A stretch of DNA of 64,000 bases from positions 124,001-188,000 of the forward strand of contig NZ_JBHUDG010000012.1 of NCBI RefSeq assembly GCF_042678145.1, given 5' to 3'. This document shows positions 51,842 to 61,794 of the stretch, piece by piece (position 1 is the first letter of the stretch; the number at the start of each line of letters is the position of its first letter). The translations under genes and the position numbers were made by a program. The notes beneath the pieces were generated by a model that was not told where the DNA came from, did not search any database, and saw only the letters and a program-made list of their open reading frames with translations. The DNA is from Pseudopedobacter beijingensis (GTDB lineage Bacteria; Bacteroidota; Bacteroidia; Sphingobacteriales; Sphingobacteriaceae).

Positions 51842-51922
51842 AGAACAAATTTACATACAATGATTTAAACAGTCTATTCTCTTGTAAATGCTTTGCTTAT
51901 ATTTGCGCTTTATTTCATAAAA

Positions 51923-52336
51923 ATGATTTACATAACCAGAAAAGAGCATTTTAATGCGGCACATAAGCTTTATCGTGAAGACTGGAGTAAAGAGAAAAAC
52001 GAAGAAGTTTTTGGCATTTGCTCTAATGCAAATTGGCATGGGCATAATTATGACCTTTATGTAACTATTAAGGGCGAAATTAATGAAGAGACGGGATTTG
52101 TGATAGACCTAAAAGTACTGAAAGATATTATTATTGAAAATGTGGTGGATAAGTTGGACCATAAAAACATCAATTTAGATGTAGATTTTATGAAAGGGAA
52201 AATGGCCTCTACAGAAATACTTGCTGTAGAGATATGGAAACAACTGGAGCCTCATATTGTTGTAAGAGGAGCACAATTACATTGTATTAAATTATATGAA
52301 ACCGTCAATAATTACGTAGAGTATTTTGGCGAATAA
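51923..52336 (+). CDS. queD: 6-carboxytetrahydropterin synthase / PTPS-like (QueD family)
   Basis: From the ATG at 51923 the protein has 137 residues, a normal QueD size; a TTG at 51893 would add ten hydrophobic residues. Zinc ligands are in EHFNAAHKL and WHGHNYDLYV, and the catalytic Cys is in FGICSNANWHGH. Later ETGFVIDLKVLKDII and LDHKNINLD and STEILAVEIW match the family. It converts dihydroneopterin triphosphate to 6-carboxytetrahydropterin, the first step of queuosine synthesis, or to 6-pyruvoyl tetrahydropterin. The substrate comes from GTP cyclohydrolase I, whose gene begins 8 bp downstream. Confidence 0.92.
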   Translation: MIYITRKEHFNAAHKLYREDWSKEKNEEVFGICSNANWHGHNYDLYVTIKGEINEETGFVIDLKVLKDIIIENVVDKLDHKNINLDVDFMKGKMASTEILAVEIWKQLEPHIVVRGAQLHCIKLYETVNNYVEYFGE

Positions 52337-52344
52337 AACGAATA

Positions 52345-52983
52345 ATGATGATATATTCTGATAACGATGAACATTTTGAAGTAAACGGATACGCAAAGAT
52401 TGACAGGTATAACGATAGTAAAACTTCAGAAATTGCTTCGAACTATAAAGAGATCCTGCGTCAGATAGGAGAAGATCCTGAGAGAGAAGGATTGTTAAAA
52501 ACTCCTGAGCGTTACGCAAAAGCATTGCAGTTTCTAACACATGGTTATGATTTGGATGCGGCGGAAATATTGAGGTCGGCAATGTTCAAAGAAGAATATA
52601 GCCAAATGGTTATCGTTAAAGATATAGAGGTATATTCGTTATGCGAACATCATGTTATACCTTTTTTTGGAAAGGCTCATATAGCTTATATTCCGGATGG
52701 ACACATTGTTGGTTTGAGTAAAATTCCAAGAATAGTAGATGTATTTGCCAGAAGACTTCAGGTACAGGAACGTTTGACTAACGAGATAAGAGACTGTATA
52801 CAAGCCACGTTAAAACCAGCTGGTGTTGCTGTGGTAATGGAGTGTAAGCACATGTGTATGAGTATGAGAGGGATACAGAAACAAAACTCGGTAACTACAA
52901 CTTCTGCTTTTACCGGAGAATTTGTTAATGAACCAACCAGATCGGAATTTTTGAGATTAATTTCTGCCGATTTGTATAAGTAA
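52345..52983 (+). CDS. folE: GTP cyclohydrolase I
   Basis: This 212-residue protein has GEDPEREGLLKTPERYAKAL, the zinc and active-site motif VYSLCEHHVIPFFGKAHIAYIPDG, IVGLSKIPRIVDVFARRLQVQERLTNEI, and the second zinc ligand region ECKHMCMSMRGIQKQNSVTTTSAF. It turns GTP into 7,8-dihydroneopterin triphosphate for folate, queuosine and other pterins. It starts 8 bp after the queD stop codon, so both are one unit in a natural enzyme-substrate order. Confidence 0.97.
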   Translation: MMIYSDNDEHFEVNGYAKIDRYNDSKTSEIASNYKEILRQIGEDPEREGLLKTPERYAKALQFLTHGYDLDAAEILRSAMFKEEYSQMVIVKDIEVYSLCEHHVIPFFGKAHIAYIPDGHIVGLSKIPRIVDVFARRLQVQERLTNEIRDCIQATLKPAGVAVVMECKHMCMSMRGIQKQNSVTTTSAFTGEFVNEPTRSEFLRLISADLYK

Positions 52984-53133
52984 GATAATAGATTGTAATT
53001 ATAGTGTATAACCGTAGAAACAATAGGTTATATATTGATAAAACATACCCAATAAAATACTGAATCAATAGCCTGATTGGTATGCATAGGTTAAATCTGG
53101 CATATTTTAGGGCAGGCTTAAATCAAACAAGAA

Positions 53134-54018
53134 ATGAAAGCATACATTTTTCCCGGTCAAGGGGCTCAATTCGTAGGAATGGGTAAAGATTTATATGAAA
53201 CTTCTGAAGAAGCTAAATCTTTATTTGAAAAAGCTAATGAAATATTAGGTTTTAGAATTACAGGCATTATGTTCTCTGGAACAGATGAAGACCTTAAACA
53301 AACAAAAGTTACCCAACCTGCTATATTTTTACATTCTGTAATACTGGCGAAGGTATTGGGTGGAGATTTTAAACCGGATATGGTTGCAGGGCACTCGTTA
53401 GGAGAGTTTTCTGCATTGGTAGCGGCAGGTGCTTTATCTTTTGAAGATGGTTTAAAACTGGTAGCCAAAAGAGCCAATGCTATGCAAAAAGCTTGTGAGA
53501 TACAGCCATCAACCATGGCGGCGGTTCTGGGACTGGATGATTTTACCGTTGAAGATATTTGTCAGCGGGTAAGTGACGTTGTAGTGCCGGCTAATTATAA
53601 TTGCCCGGGACAGTTGGTTATATCCGGAACTATAGAAGGAGTAGATAAAGCATGTGCTTTATTAACAGAAGCGGGTGCAAAAAGAGCGATTAAATTAAAT
53701 GTAGGCGGTGCTTTCCACTCTCCTCTGATGGAAAGTGCAAGGGTAGAACTGGAAGCAGCTATTGTAGATACAGAGTTTAAATCGCCAATATGTCCAATCT
53801 ATCAGAATATAGATGCAAAACCTTATACAGACGTAGCAGCTATTAAAGATAACCTGATAGCACAGTTAACCGGTTCTGTAAAGTGGACACAAACTGTACA
53901 AAAGATGATTGAGAACGGAGCAACTTCTTTTGTTGAGGTTGGGCCAGGAAATGTTTTACAGGGTCTGGTGAAAAAGGTAAATAGGGCTATGGAGACATCA
54001 GCAGCCTCTATTGCATAG
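53134..54018 (+). CDS. fabD: Malonyl-CoA:ACP transacylase
   Basis: This 294-residue protein begins KAYIFPGQGAQFVGMGKDLYE and has the nucleophile Ser in MVAGHSLGEFSALVAAGAL, the TMAAVLGLDDF and VPANYNCPGQLVISG blocks, and the catalytic His in GAFHSPLM. It loads malonyl groups on acyl carrier protein for fatty acid synthesis. It stands alone, 150 bp after folE, and is followed by a strong terminator. Confidence 0.97.
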   Translation: MKAYIFPGQGAQFVGMGKDLYETSEEAKSLFEKANEILGFRITGIMFSGTDEDLKQTKVTQPAIFLHSVILAKVLGGDFKPDMVAGHSLGEFSALVAAGALSFEDGLKLVAKRANAMQKACEIQPSTMAAVLGLDDFTVEDICQRVSDVVVPANYNCPGQLVISGTIEGVDKACALLTEAGAKRAIKLNVGGAFHSPLMESARVELEAAIVDTEFKSPICPIYQNIDAKPYTDVAAIKDNLIAQLTGSVKWTQTVQKMIENGATSFVEVGPGNVLQGLVKKVNRAMETSAASIA

Positions 54019-54037
54019 CTAAAATGTAAATAAAAGG

Positions 54038-54076
54038 TATCGGGATGTTTATTCAAAAGCATCCCGATATTTTTTT
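54038..54076 (+). terminator. Intrinsic terminator after fabD
   Basis: Perfect 10-bp arms TATCGGGATG (54038-54047) and CATCCCGATA (54060-54069) are followed by a run of seven T. It starts 20 bp after the fabD stop codon. Confidence 0.93.
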
Positions 54077-54257
54077 GGCTTGAATTTTAACTACATTTAG
54101 CAATTATCAATACCTTAGTAGATAATACATATTTTAAGGTAGTGTGAAATACAACTATAAGATTATCAGTTATTTGCTATTTTTTTGATATTCCTGTCAA
54201 ATGATGCGAAGATTATTTTTTGTGATATAGAACTTTATAAAGGCTATAAAACCGAGC

Positions 54258-57200
54258 TTGCAGTTGAAAACAACCACTAAAATACGATGGCTTTTATTAC
54301 TGGTAACGATAGGGCTTTTTGCAACAGCCTTAACGGCCAGATGGGCATCAACAAGAGCCTTAAGGTTGGAAACATACGCTGAGAGCGTAACAACGGCGCT
54401 GAATAAAAAAGAAGCTTTTATTTACGATTATCTTAGAGATTCAGCGAAGTTTGAAAAATTAAAATCGTTAACCCTGGATGCTGATTATGCACTAAATACT
54501 ATTGATTATTTCTCGTCACGGAATATCTACTTTCAAACTTTTACCAATAATAAGCTCACCTTTTGGTCTGATGAATGCGTTAGTGATAAATATGCGGTAA
54601 ACCTGAAAGATGGCACCGGGTTTATAGGTTATAATAATGGGTGGTACCAGGTAGTGAAAAAGGGGAAAGGCTCCTTTTTTGTGGTTTTCTATGTGCTGGT
54701 AAAAGCTAATTACCCCTTCCAAAATCAATTTCTTAACCGGGAAACTGGAAATGATATTTTTGAAGATAGGGCTATCGATATAGCAGATGTTTCGGATAGT
54801 GATGTGGCCAATGTCAAAACAGTCGATGGAAAATATCTTTTTTCGATTAAAAAAGCAGATGAAGTAGACGAAAAAACAAGCTCAGAGGTAGAGGCCGTGT
54901 TTTGGTTTCTTGGCTTTTTATTCCTGATTACACTGATAAATAGTGTTTGTAAATACTATGCAGATAGTGGATATCCGTTAGCAGCATCCATGGTTCTGGT
55001 CGGGTGCTTTACTGCTATAAGATACTTTTGCCTGATTTCTAATTTTCCGGAAGCATTCTATAATCTAAAATTATTTAGCCCTTTGGTGTATGCCTCTAGC
55101 TATCTTTCTCCTTCTTTGGGCGATCTGGGAATTAATTTCTTTTTAGCATTATGGTGTGTGATTTTTATTTATAGCTATAAAAAAAACATATATAAACCTA
55201 TTGGTAATAAATTATACGGTTATGTGGTAATGACCATATTTGCATTATTTATTATCTATATCTCTTATCAGCTATCGGATATATTTTGGGGACTTATCTA
55301 TAACTCAAATATCAATTTTAAGGTTGCTAATATTATCAACTTAGATGTTTGGAGCCTGGTGTGGATTGTTATTTTATTAATGGCCCTGCTCTTTTATTAT
55401 ATTATAATTGAGTTTATTGTAGGCTATACTGTATATATACCACTGAGCTTTAAGAAGAAAATGGTGTTTTTGGCACTTGTCTTAATTGCTTTGAGTATTT
55501 ATCAGATTGTATTTGGGGTTTATACTATTTATCCTTTATTGGTCTGTTTGCTTATTGCGGTGGTGGCTTTGGTTGTTTACCAGTATAAAGGTTTTGTTAT
55601 ATTTCCGGCTTTGGTTTTAATGACGCTTATTTTATCAACTATAGTATCGTTAAAACTCAATAACTATAAAGGGATTAAAGAAAGGGAATACCGTAAACTA
55701 CTAGCCTTGAAACTAGAGTCGGCAGATGATCCTAAAAATATATTCCTCTTTAAGCATATCGAACAAAAAGCAGCAGATGATCATGTGTTACGAAATTACT
55801 TCGAAACACATAAAGAGGCTAAAGACATCAGGCGTTATATACAGGAAGAATACCTTAAAAATTACCTGAATAACTATGACGTAAAAGTATTACCCTTTGG
55901 TAGTGACGGAGAAGTTTTTGACCGTAAGGTTAAAGAAAGACTGGCAGACTATAGAGATCTGGTGGAGTCGGGGTCATTAAAAGTCTCAGAAAACTTTTAT
56001 CGTGTATCAAACACCTTTGGTATCCAAAATTACTTTGCTATTATTCCTGTAAAGTCTTCTAATAAATTTACAGGTTATCTTATACTCGAGCTTAAGTACA
56101 GGCAGATAAAAGATTTTGGGAATTTCCCCCACCTCTTAAAAGATGGGAAGTATATAACTACGGATGATTATTCAGGTTATTCGTATGCCTATTATTATAA
56201 TAATAAGCTGGTTTATCAGTCCGGGAGCTATATTTATAGCATATTATACAGCGAAACAAGTGTGTCTGATAAAAAAGAGTTTTCTGCGTTTAAAAAAGAT
56301 GGGTATAGCCATTTAATTTATAAACCATCGTTGAGTAAGATTATTGTTGTAAGTAAAGAAATAGATACCTTTTGGAAAGAACTAGCTGCTTTATCGTTTT
56401 TCTTTATTATCATTCTTGTTTTTGGGATAATCCTGTTATCGTATAAGTGGGCGTGGCATTTAATTTCATCCTATCAATTTAGCTTAATCAACTTTAAGTT
56501 AAGACTACAGCTTTCCAGTAATAAAATACTTTATAAAACACGTATACAAATAGCGTTGGTGCTGGCCGTGGTTACATCCCTTATTATTGTGGGGTTAATT
56601 ACATTCTCTTATGTTTCTATTCAGTATAAAGAACATCAGGAAGCTCTAATAAGAGAGAGGGTTAGAGCCATAACCAAGGCTTTTGAAAATCAGTTGGAAG
56701 AAAATGATATCAATCGCTTAGATCATGAAGATAAAATAGCAGGATTTAAAGAGTTGGTAAAACTTTACAATACTGATTTAACCTTGTACCATAATAACGG
56801 TGAGGTGCTGTATACTACACAACCCAAAATATACGAGTTAGGTATTATAGCTAACCGTATGAATCCTGTTGCGTTGATTAATATGAGCATGCGCCAAAAA
56901 TCAGAATTTTTGCAGAACGAAAATATTGGCGGACTCAATTACGTATCGGCATATATGCCTATTGTAAATTCTTTTAATAATGTGGTTGGTTATTTGCAGC
57001 TGCCTTATTTTGCCAATGAAAACGAGTTTAACCAAAAAATAAGTAATTTCCTTAATCTGTTAATCAACATTTATGTGTTGGTATTTGTTGCCATTGGTTT
57101 CTTCGCATTTGTGGTGGCTAACCAGATTACCAGTCCATTAACCTTAATTCAGGACAGTATGTCCAGAACAAAAATAGGTCAAAAGAATAAACCTATCTAT

Positions 57201-57968
57201 TGGCGGCGGAATGATGAAATAGGTAATTTAATTAGTGAGTATAATAAGATGATACTGGCTCTGGAAGATAGTGCAAATAAATTAGCAAGGTCTGAAAGGG
57301 AGATGGCCTGGAGAGAAATGGCAAAACAAGTGGCGCATGAGATTAAAAATCCATTGACACCTCTCCGTCTGGGAATACAGATGTTGGAAAGGTCCTGGAA
57401 AGAACAAGACCCGAATTTTGATTCCAAGTTTAAGAAATTTAGCCAGTCTTTTTTAGAACAGATAGACAGTTTAAGCCGTATAGCTTCTGAATTTTCCGAT
57501 TTTGCAAAGATGCCCGATCTTAAGCTTGAAAAAATTGAGTTGGCAGAAGTATTGAATCAAGCAATACAGGTTTATAAGAATATGGATCATATTCAGATTT
57601 TTAGTAACGAAGAAAAAATAAAAGGCATTTATATAAAAGCAGACCGTGATCAGTTGTTAAGATCGTTTAATAACCTGTTAAAAAATGCTATAGAAGCTAT
57701 TCCCGAAAATAAAGATGGAATAGTTACTATTCATTGCAGTGTAGAAGGCAATCATGTGGAAATAAAATTTGAAGACAATGGAATGGGGATACCAGAAGAC
57801 TTGCAGATTAAGATTTTTACACCCAACTTTACTACAAAAAGCTCGGGAACAGGATTAGGTTTGGCCTTCGTAAAACAGGCAGTCGTAAATATTGGAGGAA
57901 ATATCTATTTTACAACTACATTTAATGAAGGAACAACGTTCCATATTTCGTTGCCTGTAGCCAATTAG
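54258..57968 (+). CDS. Large multi-domain sensor histidine kinase (NtrY-like transmitter)
   Basis: This protein of about 1236 residues starts at a TTG (54258), or at a second TTG at 54264 (LKTTTKIRW). One N-terminal helix precedes an extracytoplasmic region of about 185 residues. A cluster of about seven helices follows (about 215-440), then a second extracytoplasmic region (about 450-710), two more helices (about 710-735 and 770-792), a third sensor loop with ALINMSMRQKSEF, a helix at about 925-948 and a HAMP-like linker. The transmitter has the H-box EMAKQVAHEIKNPLTPLRLG with His1027, an N-box FNNLLKNAIEAIPENKDG, and G-boxes DNGMGIPEDLQIKIFTPNFTTKSSGTGLGL. No response regulator is adjacent. 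The stop codon abuts the start of the outer-membrane protein gene. Confidence 0.9.
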   Translation: MQLKTTTKIRWLLLLVTIGLFATALTARWASTRALRLETYAESVTTALNKKEAFIYDYLRDSAKFEKLKSLTLDADYALNTIDYFSSRNIYFQTFTNNKLTFWSDECVSDKYAVNLKDGTGFIGYNNGWYQVVKKGKGSFFVVFYVLVKANYPFQNQFLNRETGNDIFEDRAIDIADVSDSDVANVKTVDGKYLFSIKKADEVDEKTSSEVEAVFWFLGFLFLITLINSVCKYYADSGYPLAASMVLVGCFTAIRYFCLISNFPEAFYNLKLFSPLVYASSYLSPSLGDLGINFFLALWCVIFIYSYKKNIYKPIGNKLYGYVVMTIFALFIIYISYQLSDIFWGLIYNSNINFKVANIINLDVWSLVWIVILLMALLFYYIIIEFIVGYTVYIPLSFKKKMVFLALVLIALSIYQIVFGVYTIYPLLVCLLIAVVALVVYQYKGFVIFPALVLMTLILSTIVSLKLNNYKGIKEREYRKLLALKLESADDPKNIFLFKHIEQKAADDHVLRNYFETHKEAKDIRRYIQEEYLKNYLNNYDVKVLPFGSDGEVFDRKVKERLADYRDLVESGSLKVSENFYRVSNTFGIQNYFAIIPVKSSNKFTGYLILELKYRQIKDFGNFPHLLKDGKYITTDDYSGYSYAYYYNNKLVYQSGSYIYSILYSETSVSDKKEFSAFKKDGYSHLIYKPSLSKIIVVSKEIDTFWKELAALSFFFIIILVFGIILLSYKWAWHLISSYQFSLINFKLRLQLSSNKILYKTRIQIALVLAVVTSLIIVGLITFSYVSIQYKEHQEALIRERVRAITKAFENQLEENDINRLDHEDKIAGFKELVKLYNTDLTLYHNNGEVLYTTQPKIYELGIIANRMNPVALINMSMRQKSEFLQNENIGGLNYVSAYMPIVNSFNNVVGYLQLPYFANENEFNQKISNFLNLLINIYVLVFVAIGFFAFVVANQITSPLTLIQDSMSRTKIGQKNKPIYWRRNDEIGNLISEYNKMILALEDSANKLARSEREMAWREMAKQVAHEIKNPLTPLRLGIQMLERSWKEQDPNFDSKFKKFSQSFLEQIDSLSRIASEFSDFAKMPDLKLEKIELAEVLNQAIQVYKNMDHIQIFSNEEKIKGIYIKADRDQLLRSFNNLLKNAIEAIPENKDGIVTIHCSVEGNHVEIKFEDNGMGIPEDLQIKIFTPNFTTKSSGTGLGLAFVKQAVVNIGGNIYFTTTFNEGTTFHISLPVAN

Positions 57969-60900
57969 ATGAAGCATAGAATCTTTGTTGCAAGTGTCAT
58001 AATTGTATTGGGACTGTTTAGTTTAGCAGCTTTGGCCCAAATAAAAGGTAATTATCACCAGAAGACAATTGCTGTGAAAGACTCTTTGGTTATAGATACC
58101 CTTAGTATTATTCCCCAAACTTTCGGGATTTATGAAGGAGATGTATTGTTAGATACGTCCCGGTATCGTTTAGATCTGGTTCGGGCTTTATTGACTTGGA
58201 GAAATAAACCCAAAGCAGATTCATTAACCATTAGATACCGGACTTTTCCTGCGCTCCTTTCCCAGCAATCTTTTCATAAAAGTAAATCTATTATCGGCTT
58301 TGAGGTTATAGGAAATAAAGGCATGCCTTCTACAGAGCTTCCTATGAAAGAAAGTACGCTTTTTAATTTTCAGGGGATAGATAAAAGCGGGAGTATTTCC
58401 AGAAGTATAGGGTTTGGTAATAATCAGGATTTATCTGTAAACTCCAATATGGTATTGCAGCTGTCGGGAAAATTGAGCGAAGAAATAGATCTTCTGGCTG
58501 TTATATCCGATGATAATATACCCATACAGCCCGATGGTAATACTCAACAAATCAATGATTTTGATAAGGTGTTTATCCAGTTGAAAAGAAAAGATGCAAC
58601 TTTAATTGTGGGTGATTATGAGTTGAAAAGACCCGATAGCTATTTTATGAATTACTTTAAACGCACACAAGGAGTTTATGTGGGCAATGAGTTTAAAGAT
58701 AAAAATAACTATAAGTATACTACAAAGGTTGCTGCTGCGGTATCAAAAGGGCGGTCGGCAAGAAACCAGTTTATTGGAGAGGAAGGAAATCAGGGGCCTT
58801 ATCGTTTAACAGGAAATAGTGGCGAGCAGTATATTATTGTACTCTCCGGGACCGAACGTGTATTTATTGACGGTGAATTACTGCTAAGAGGCCAGGATAA
58901 TGACTATGTGATAGATTATAATAGTGCAGAAATTACTTTTACCGCCAAAAGGATGATTACGCGAAACTCGCGGATTTCTATAGAGTTTGAATACTCTGAT
59001 AAAATGTACGGAAGAAGTCTCTATTCTGTAGAGCAGCGTTTTCAAAGCAAACGTTTAGAGTTAGGATTTAACTTTTATTCGGAGCAGGATAACCCTAATA
59101 GGCCTATTTTACAAACTATATCAGATGAACAAAAAGAAATTCTTAAGCAGATTGGAAATAATATAGACCAGGCTTTGGTACCCAATGTAGATTCCGTTGC
59201 ATTTAATGACAATGAGGTACTTTACAAAAAAGTAGATACGCTAGGGCTTTCGGCAGTGTATGTTCATTCAAACAGCCCGCAAGAAGCAAAATATAGAGTA
59301 GGATTTAGCTATGTAGGTAAAAACAAAGGAAACTACATAACGGACGCAAATAATGTGACCAACGGTAGGGTTTACAAGTTTGTTGCTCCAATAGGAGGAG
59401 AACCACAAGGAGATTACGAACCTTTAACTCTATTAATAACACCTAAAAAGCAACAATTAGCCACTTTGAACGCCAATTATCAGGTAGCAAAAAATGCAAA
59501 TCTTTTTACAGAATTTGCCATAAGCAATAACGATCCTAATCTTTTTTCAGAAATAGGGAATAAAGAAAATCAAGGTATGGCCTATAAGTTAGGCTATCAG
59601 CAAAAAAATATTCTGTCTAAAAACAAATCGGGTACATTGCAGTTAAATACCCAGGTCAATTATGAGTATGCGGATAGTAAATTTGTGGCGATAGAAAGAT
59701 ATAGACCTGTAGAATTTGATCGTGATTTTAATTATAGAGGAACTACTATAAGAAAGAGTGATGAACATTGGGTTTCTATGTTTCTACAGCTTAAAAAAGA
59801 CGATGATAAGCAGGTGGATTATAAGCTGAGTACTTTTATCCGTACGTTAGATTATACAGGTTGGCAACATGCTTTTAACGGTAAATACACTTTTAAAGGA
59901 TTCCGTTTAGTTTATCAGGGAAGCTTTTTGAATTCGGATCAGGACTCCTTGAAAGGGCAATTTTCTCGTCAACGTGTAGATCTGAGCAAAAAATGGAGAC
60001 AATTTGTGTTGGGAACCGAAGTACAGGAAGAAAATAATAAGACCCGAAATGTGCAGGATAATAAGCTCAGTTTACAATCTTTTTATTTCCGACAGTTTGA
60101 CTATTACCTCAAAACAGAGGGAGAGTCTAAGAATACATCTTTTCAGCTAAATTATATTTCTCGCTTAGATCAGTCGCCTCAGGAGTTTTTTCTTACAGAC
60201 TATACGCATTCATCAACCTACTCCGGCAAGCTGGATATGAATAAAAGAGGGAAGTCGCCACTTTCCGTTACAGCCAGCTACAGAACAGTAAGTTATTTAC
60301 AACAGGATACTATTTCTCGAGATGAAGAGACACTTTTATCCAGAATAGACTATAACCTTAATCTGTTTAAAGGTTTTCTGAATTTACAGTCTTTTTACGA
60401 ACTGGGGACAGGTCAGGAGCCCAGAAGAGAATACATTTACCTTGAAGTACCTGCAGGGCAGGGAGCGTATGCATGGAAAGATTATAATAATAACGGAATA
60501 AAGGAACTTAACGAATTTGAAATTGCAAAATTCCCGGATGAGGCAAGGTACATTCGGGTGTATAGGTCAACCAATGACTTTATACGGTCAAACTTTTCCA
60601 ATATTAATCAAACCCTGCGCTTGGATCCGGCTATTTATCTAAAAGGTAAGCAAGGTTTTTACGGTTTTCTTTCAAAGTTCTCTTCTGTATCGGTATTAAG
60701 GATTAATAAAAAAGTTTTGGCAGGAGAATCTGGTTTAATCCTTAATCCTTATCAAACCAATATAGATGCTGATAATCTTGTTTCTCTAAATTCTTTTCTG
60801 AGAAATACTTTGTTTTTTAACAGAATGAATCCCAGATGGGGTTTGGAATTAAATATGCAGAGTAATTCGGCGAAATCTATGCTGACGAATGGTTTCGATT

Positions 60901-61433
60901 CCAGAAATACAACAGAACAGGGTTTTAGATTCAGATGGAGTTTTGTACAAAAGAGTAATTTCTCTATGGAGCTAAAGACGGGAGATAAAAATTTACGTTC
61001 TGAGTTGTTTTCTAATAAAAATTACCAGATCCATTTTATTGAAATGAGACCTGAGTTTGGTTACCAGTTTAATCAAAACTGTAAACTTACATTGAATGGA
61101 GGGCTTAAGTCTCAAAAAAACAGTGCGATTTATGGAGGCGAAAATGTTACTAATTTAAATATAGGATCAGAAATTCGCTATAATTTGTTAGGTAAGGGTA
61201 CATTGGTCTCTCAGCTCAACTTTATAAATAACAATTTTAAGGGGTCTAATAATACCGCTATATCCTACGAACTTTTAGATGGTTTACAGCCCGGAAGTAA
61301 TATGACCTGGACAGCAAGTTTCCAGAGGGTAATATCTAACGGTATACAACTTAATTTTAATTATGAGGGGCGTAAATCTAATGAGATTAAAATGATCCAT
61401 ACAGGAGGTATACAGGTTAGGGCATTTTTCTAG
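57969..61433 (+). CDS. Very large predicted outer-membrane beta-barrel protein, unknown function
   Basis: This 1154-residue protein has a signal peptide (MKHRIFVASVIIVLGLFSLAALAQ). After a beta-rich N-terminal part, residues about 95-330 have KSIIGFEVIGNKGMPSTELPMKESTLFNFQGIDKSGSISRSIGFGNNQDLSVNSNMVLQLSGKLSEEIDLLAVISDDNIPIQPDGNTQQINDFDK-type blocks (quoted here only in part as landmarks), then GERVFIDGELLLRGQDNDYVIDYN-like segments. The rest alternates amphipathic strands and ends with an aromatic residue in GGIQVRAFF, typical of barrels. I do not recognise a named family. Its ATG directly follows the histidine kinase stop codon (TAGATG), so the two are translationally coupled and probably linked in function. 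A terminator follows 6 bp after the stop. Confidence 0.85.
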   Translation: MKHRIFVASVIIVLGLFSLAALAQIKGNYHQKTIAVKDSLVIDTLSIIPQTFGIYEGDVLLDTSRYRLDLVRALLTWRNKPKADSLTIRYRTFPALLSQQSFHKSKSIIGFEVIGNKGMPSTELPMKESTLFNFQGIDKSGSISRSIGFGNNQDLSVNSNMVLQLSGKLSEEIDLLAVISDDNIPIQPDGNTQQINDFDKVFIQLKRKDATLIVGDYELKRPDSYFMNYFKRTQGVYVGNEFKDKNNYKYTTKVAAAVSKGRSARNQFIGEEGNQGPYRLTGNSGEQYIIVLSGTERVFIDGELLLRGQDNDYVIDYNSAEITFTAKRMITRNSRISIEFEYSDKMYGRSLYSVEQRFQSKRLELGFNFYSEQDNPNRPILQTISDEQKEILKQIGNNIDQALVPNVDSVAFNDNEVLYKKVDTLGLSAVYVHSNSPQEAKYRVGFSYVGKNKGNYITDANNVTNGRVYKFVAPIGGEPQGDYEPLTLLITPKKQQLATLNANYQVAKNANLFTEFAISNNDPNLFSEIGNKENQGMAYKLGYQQKNILSKNKSGTLQLNTQVNYEYADSKFVAIERYRPVEFDRDFNYRGTTIRKSDEHWVSMFLQLKKDDDKQVDYKLSTFIRTLDYTGWQHAFNGKYTFKGFRLVYQGSFLNSDQDSLKGQFSRQRVDLSKKWRQFVLGTEVQEENNKTRNVQDNKLSLQSFYFRQFDYYLKTEGESKNTSFQLNYISRLDQSPQEFFLTDYTHSSTYSGKLDMNKRGKSPLSVTASYRTVSYLQQDTISRDEETLLSRIDYNLNLFKGFLNLQSFYELGTGQEPRREYIYLEVPAGQGAYAWKDYNNNGIKELNEFEIAKFPDEARYIRVYRSTNDFIRSNFSNINQTLRLDPAIYLKGKQGFYGFLSKFSSVSVLRINKKVLAGESGLILNPYQTNIDADNLVSLNSFLRNTLFFNRMNPRWGLELNMQSNSAKSMLTNGFDSRNTTEQGFRFRWSFVQKSNFSMELKTGDKNLRSELFSNKNYQIHFIEMRPEFGYQFNQNCKLTLNGGLKSQKNSAIYGGENVTNLNIGSEIRYNLLGKGTLVSQLNFINNNFKGSNNTAISYELLDGLQPGSNMTWTASFQRVISNGIQLNFNYEGRKSNEIKMIHTGGIQVRAFF

Positions 61434-61439
61434 AAAAAC

Positions 61440-61474
61440 AAAAGGCCTTCAAACGGGGAGAATGAAGGCCTTTT
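61440..61474 (+). terminator. Intrinsic terminator after the outer-membrane protein gene
   Basis: Perfect 12-bp arms AAAAGGCCTTCA (61440-61451) and TGAAGGCCTTTT (61463-61474), with an 11-base loop and a T-tract that extends by one base. Confidence 0.93.
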
Positions 61475-61587
61475 TACTAACCAATTATAAACCTATCACA
61501 AATATAGCTCAAAATGCTAGTTCATTAAAGTGTCTTAACATTTTTTAACATTTTTAAGAAGTTTTGTGATTTTAGCTTTTTTAAAAA

Positions 61588-61618
61588 AAAGCCCTGAGAC
61601 ATAATACCTAAGGGCTTT
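61588..61618. terminator. Second terminator-like hairpin in the same gap
   Basis: AAAGCCCT and AGGGCTTT are perfect 8-bp arms with a 15-base loop and an A-run on the left, so it would read as a terminator for the minus-strand cyclo-ligase gene that ends at 61795. Confidence 0.6.
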
Positions 61619-61794
61619 AAGTATTATAATTGGTTAGTTTAATAACTAAAGATACAACAATTTCTTAACACGTCAATAGTAAAAATGAAAAAATATTGAC
61701 AATACAGGGTTGATATTCAGTGTTTTCGCACACAACGTAATAAATAATAAACAACTGTTTAGCAGTGATTTAAAAAAGACTGTTACCCTAAGGC

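Larger units (their letters stand above)
61434..61794. other. 361-bp gap with nested inverted repeats before the cyclo-ligase gene
   Basis: It begins with the terminator above. The segment 61476-61638 is enclosed by perfect 15-bp arms ACTAACCAATTATAA (61476-61490) and TTATAATTGGTTAGT (61624-61638). Inside the right end lies another hairpin AAAGCCCT (61588-61595) with AGGGCTTT (61611-61618). No gene is visible. It could be a small structured RNA or a palindromic repeat, with the cyclo-ligase gene ending beyond it on the other strand. Confidence 0.55.

Noticed and set aside
53166..53516. 116-residue open frame antisense to fabD
   Set aside because: It is fully contained in a certain gene and reads like reverse-strand composition.
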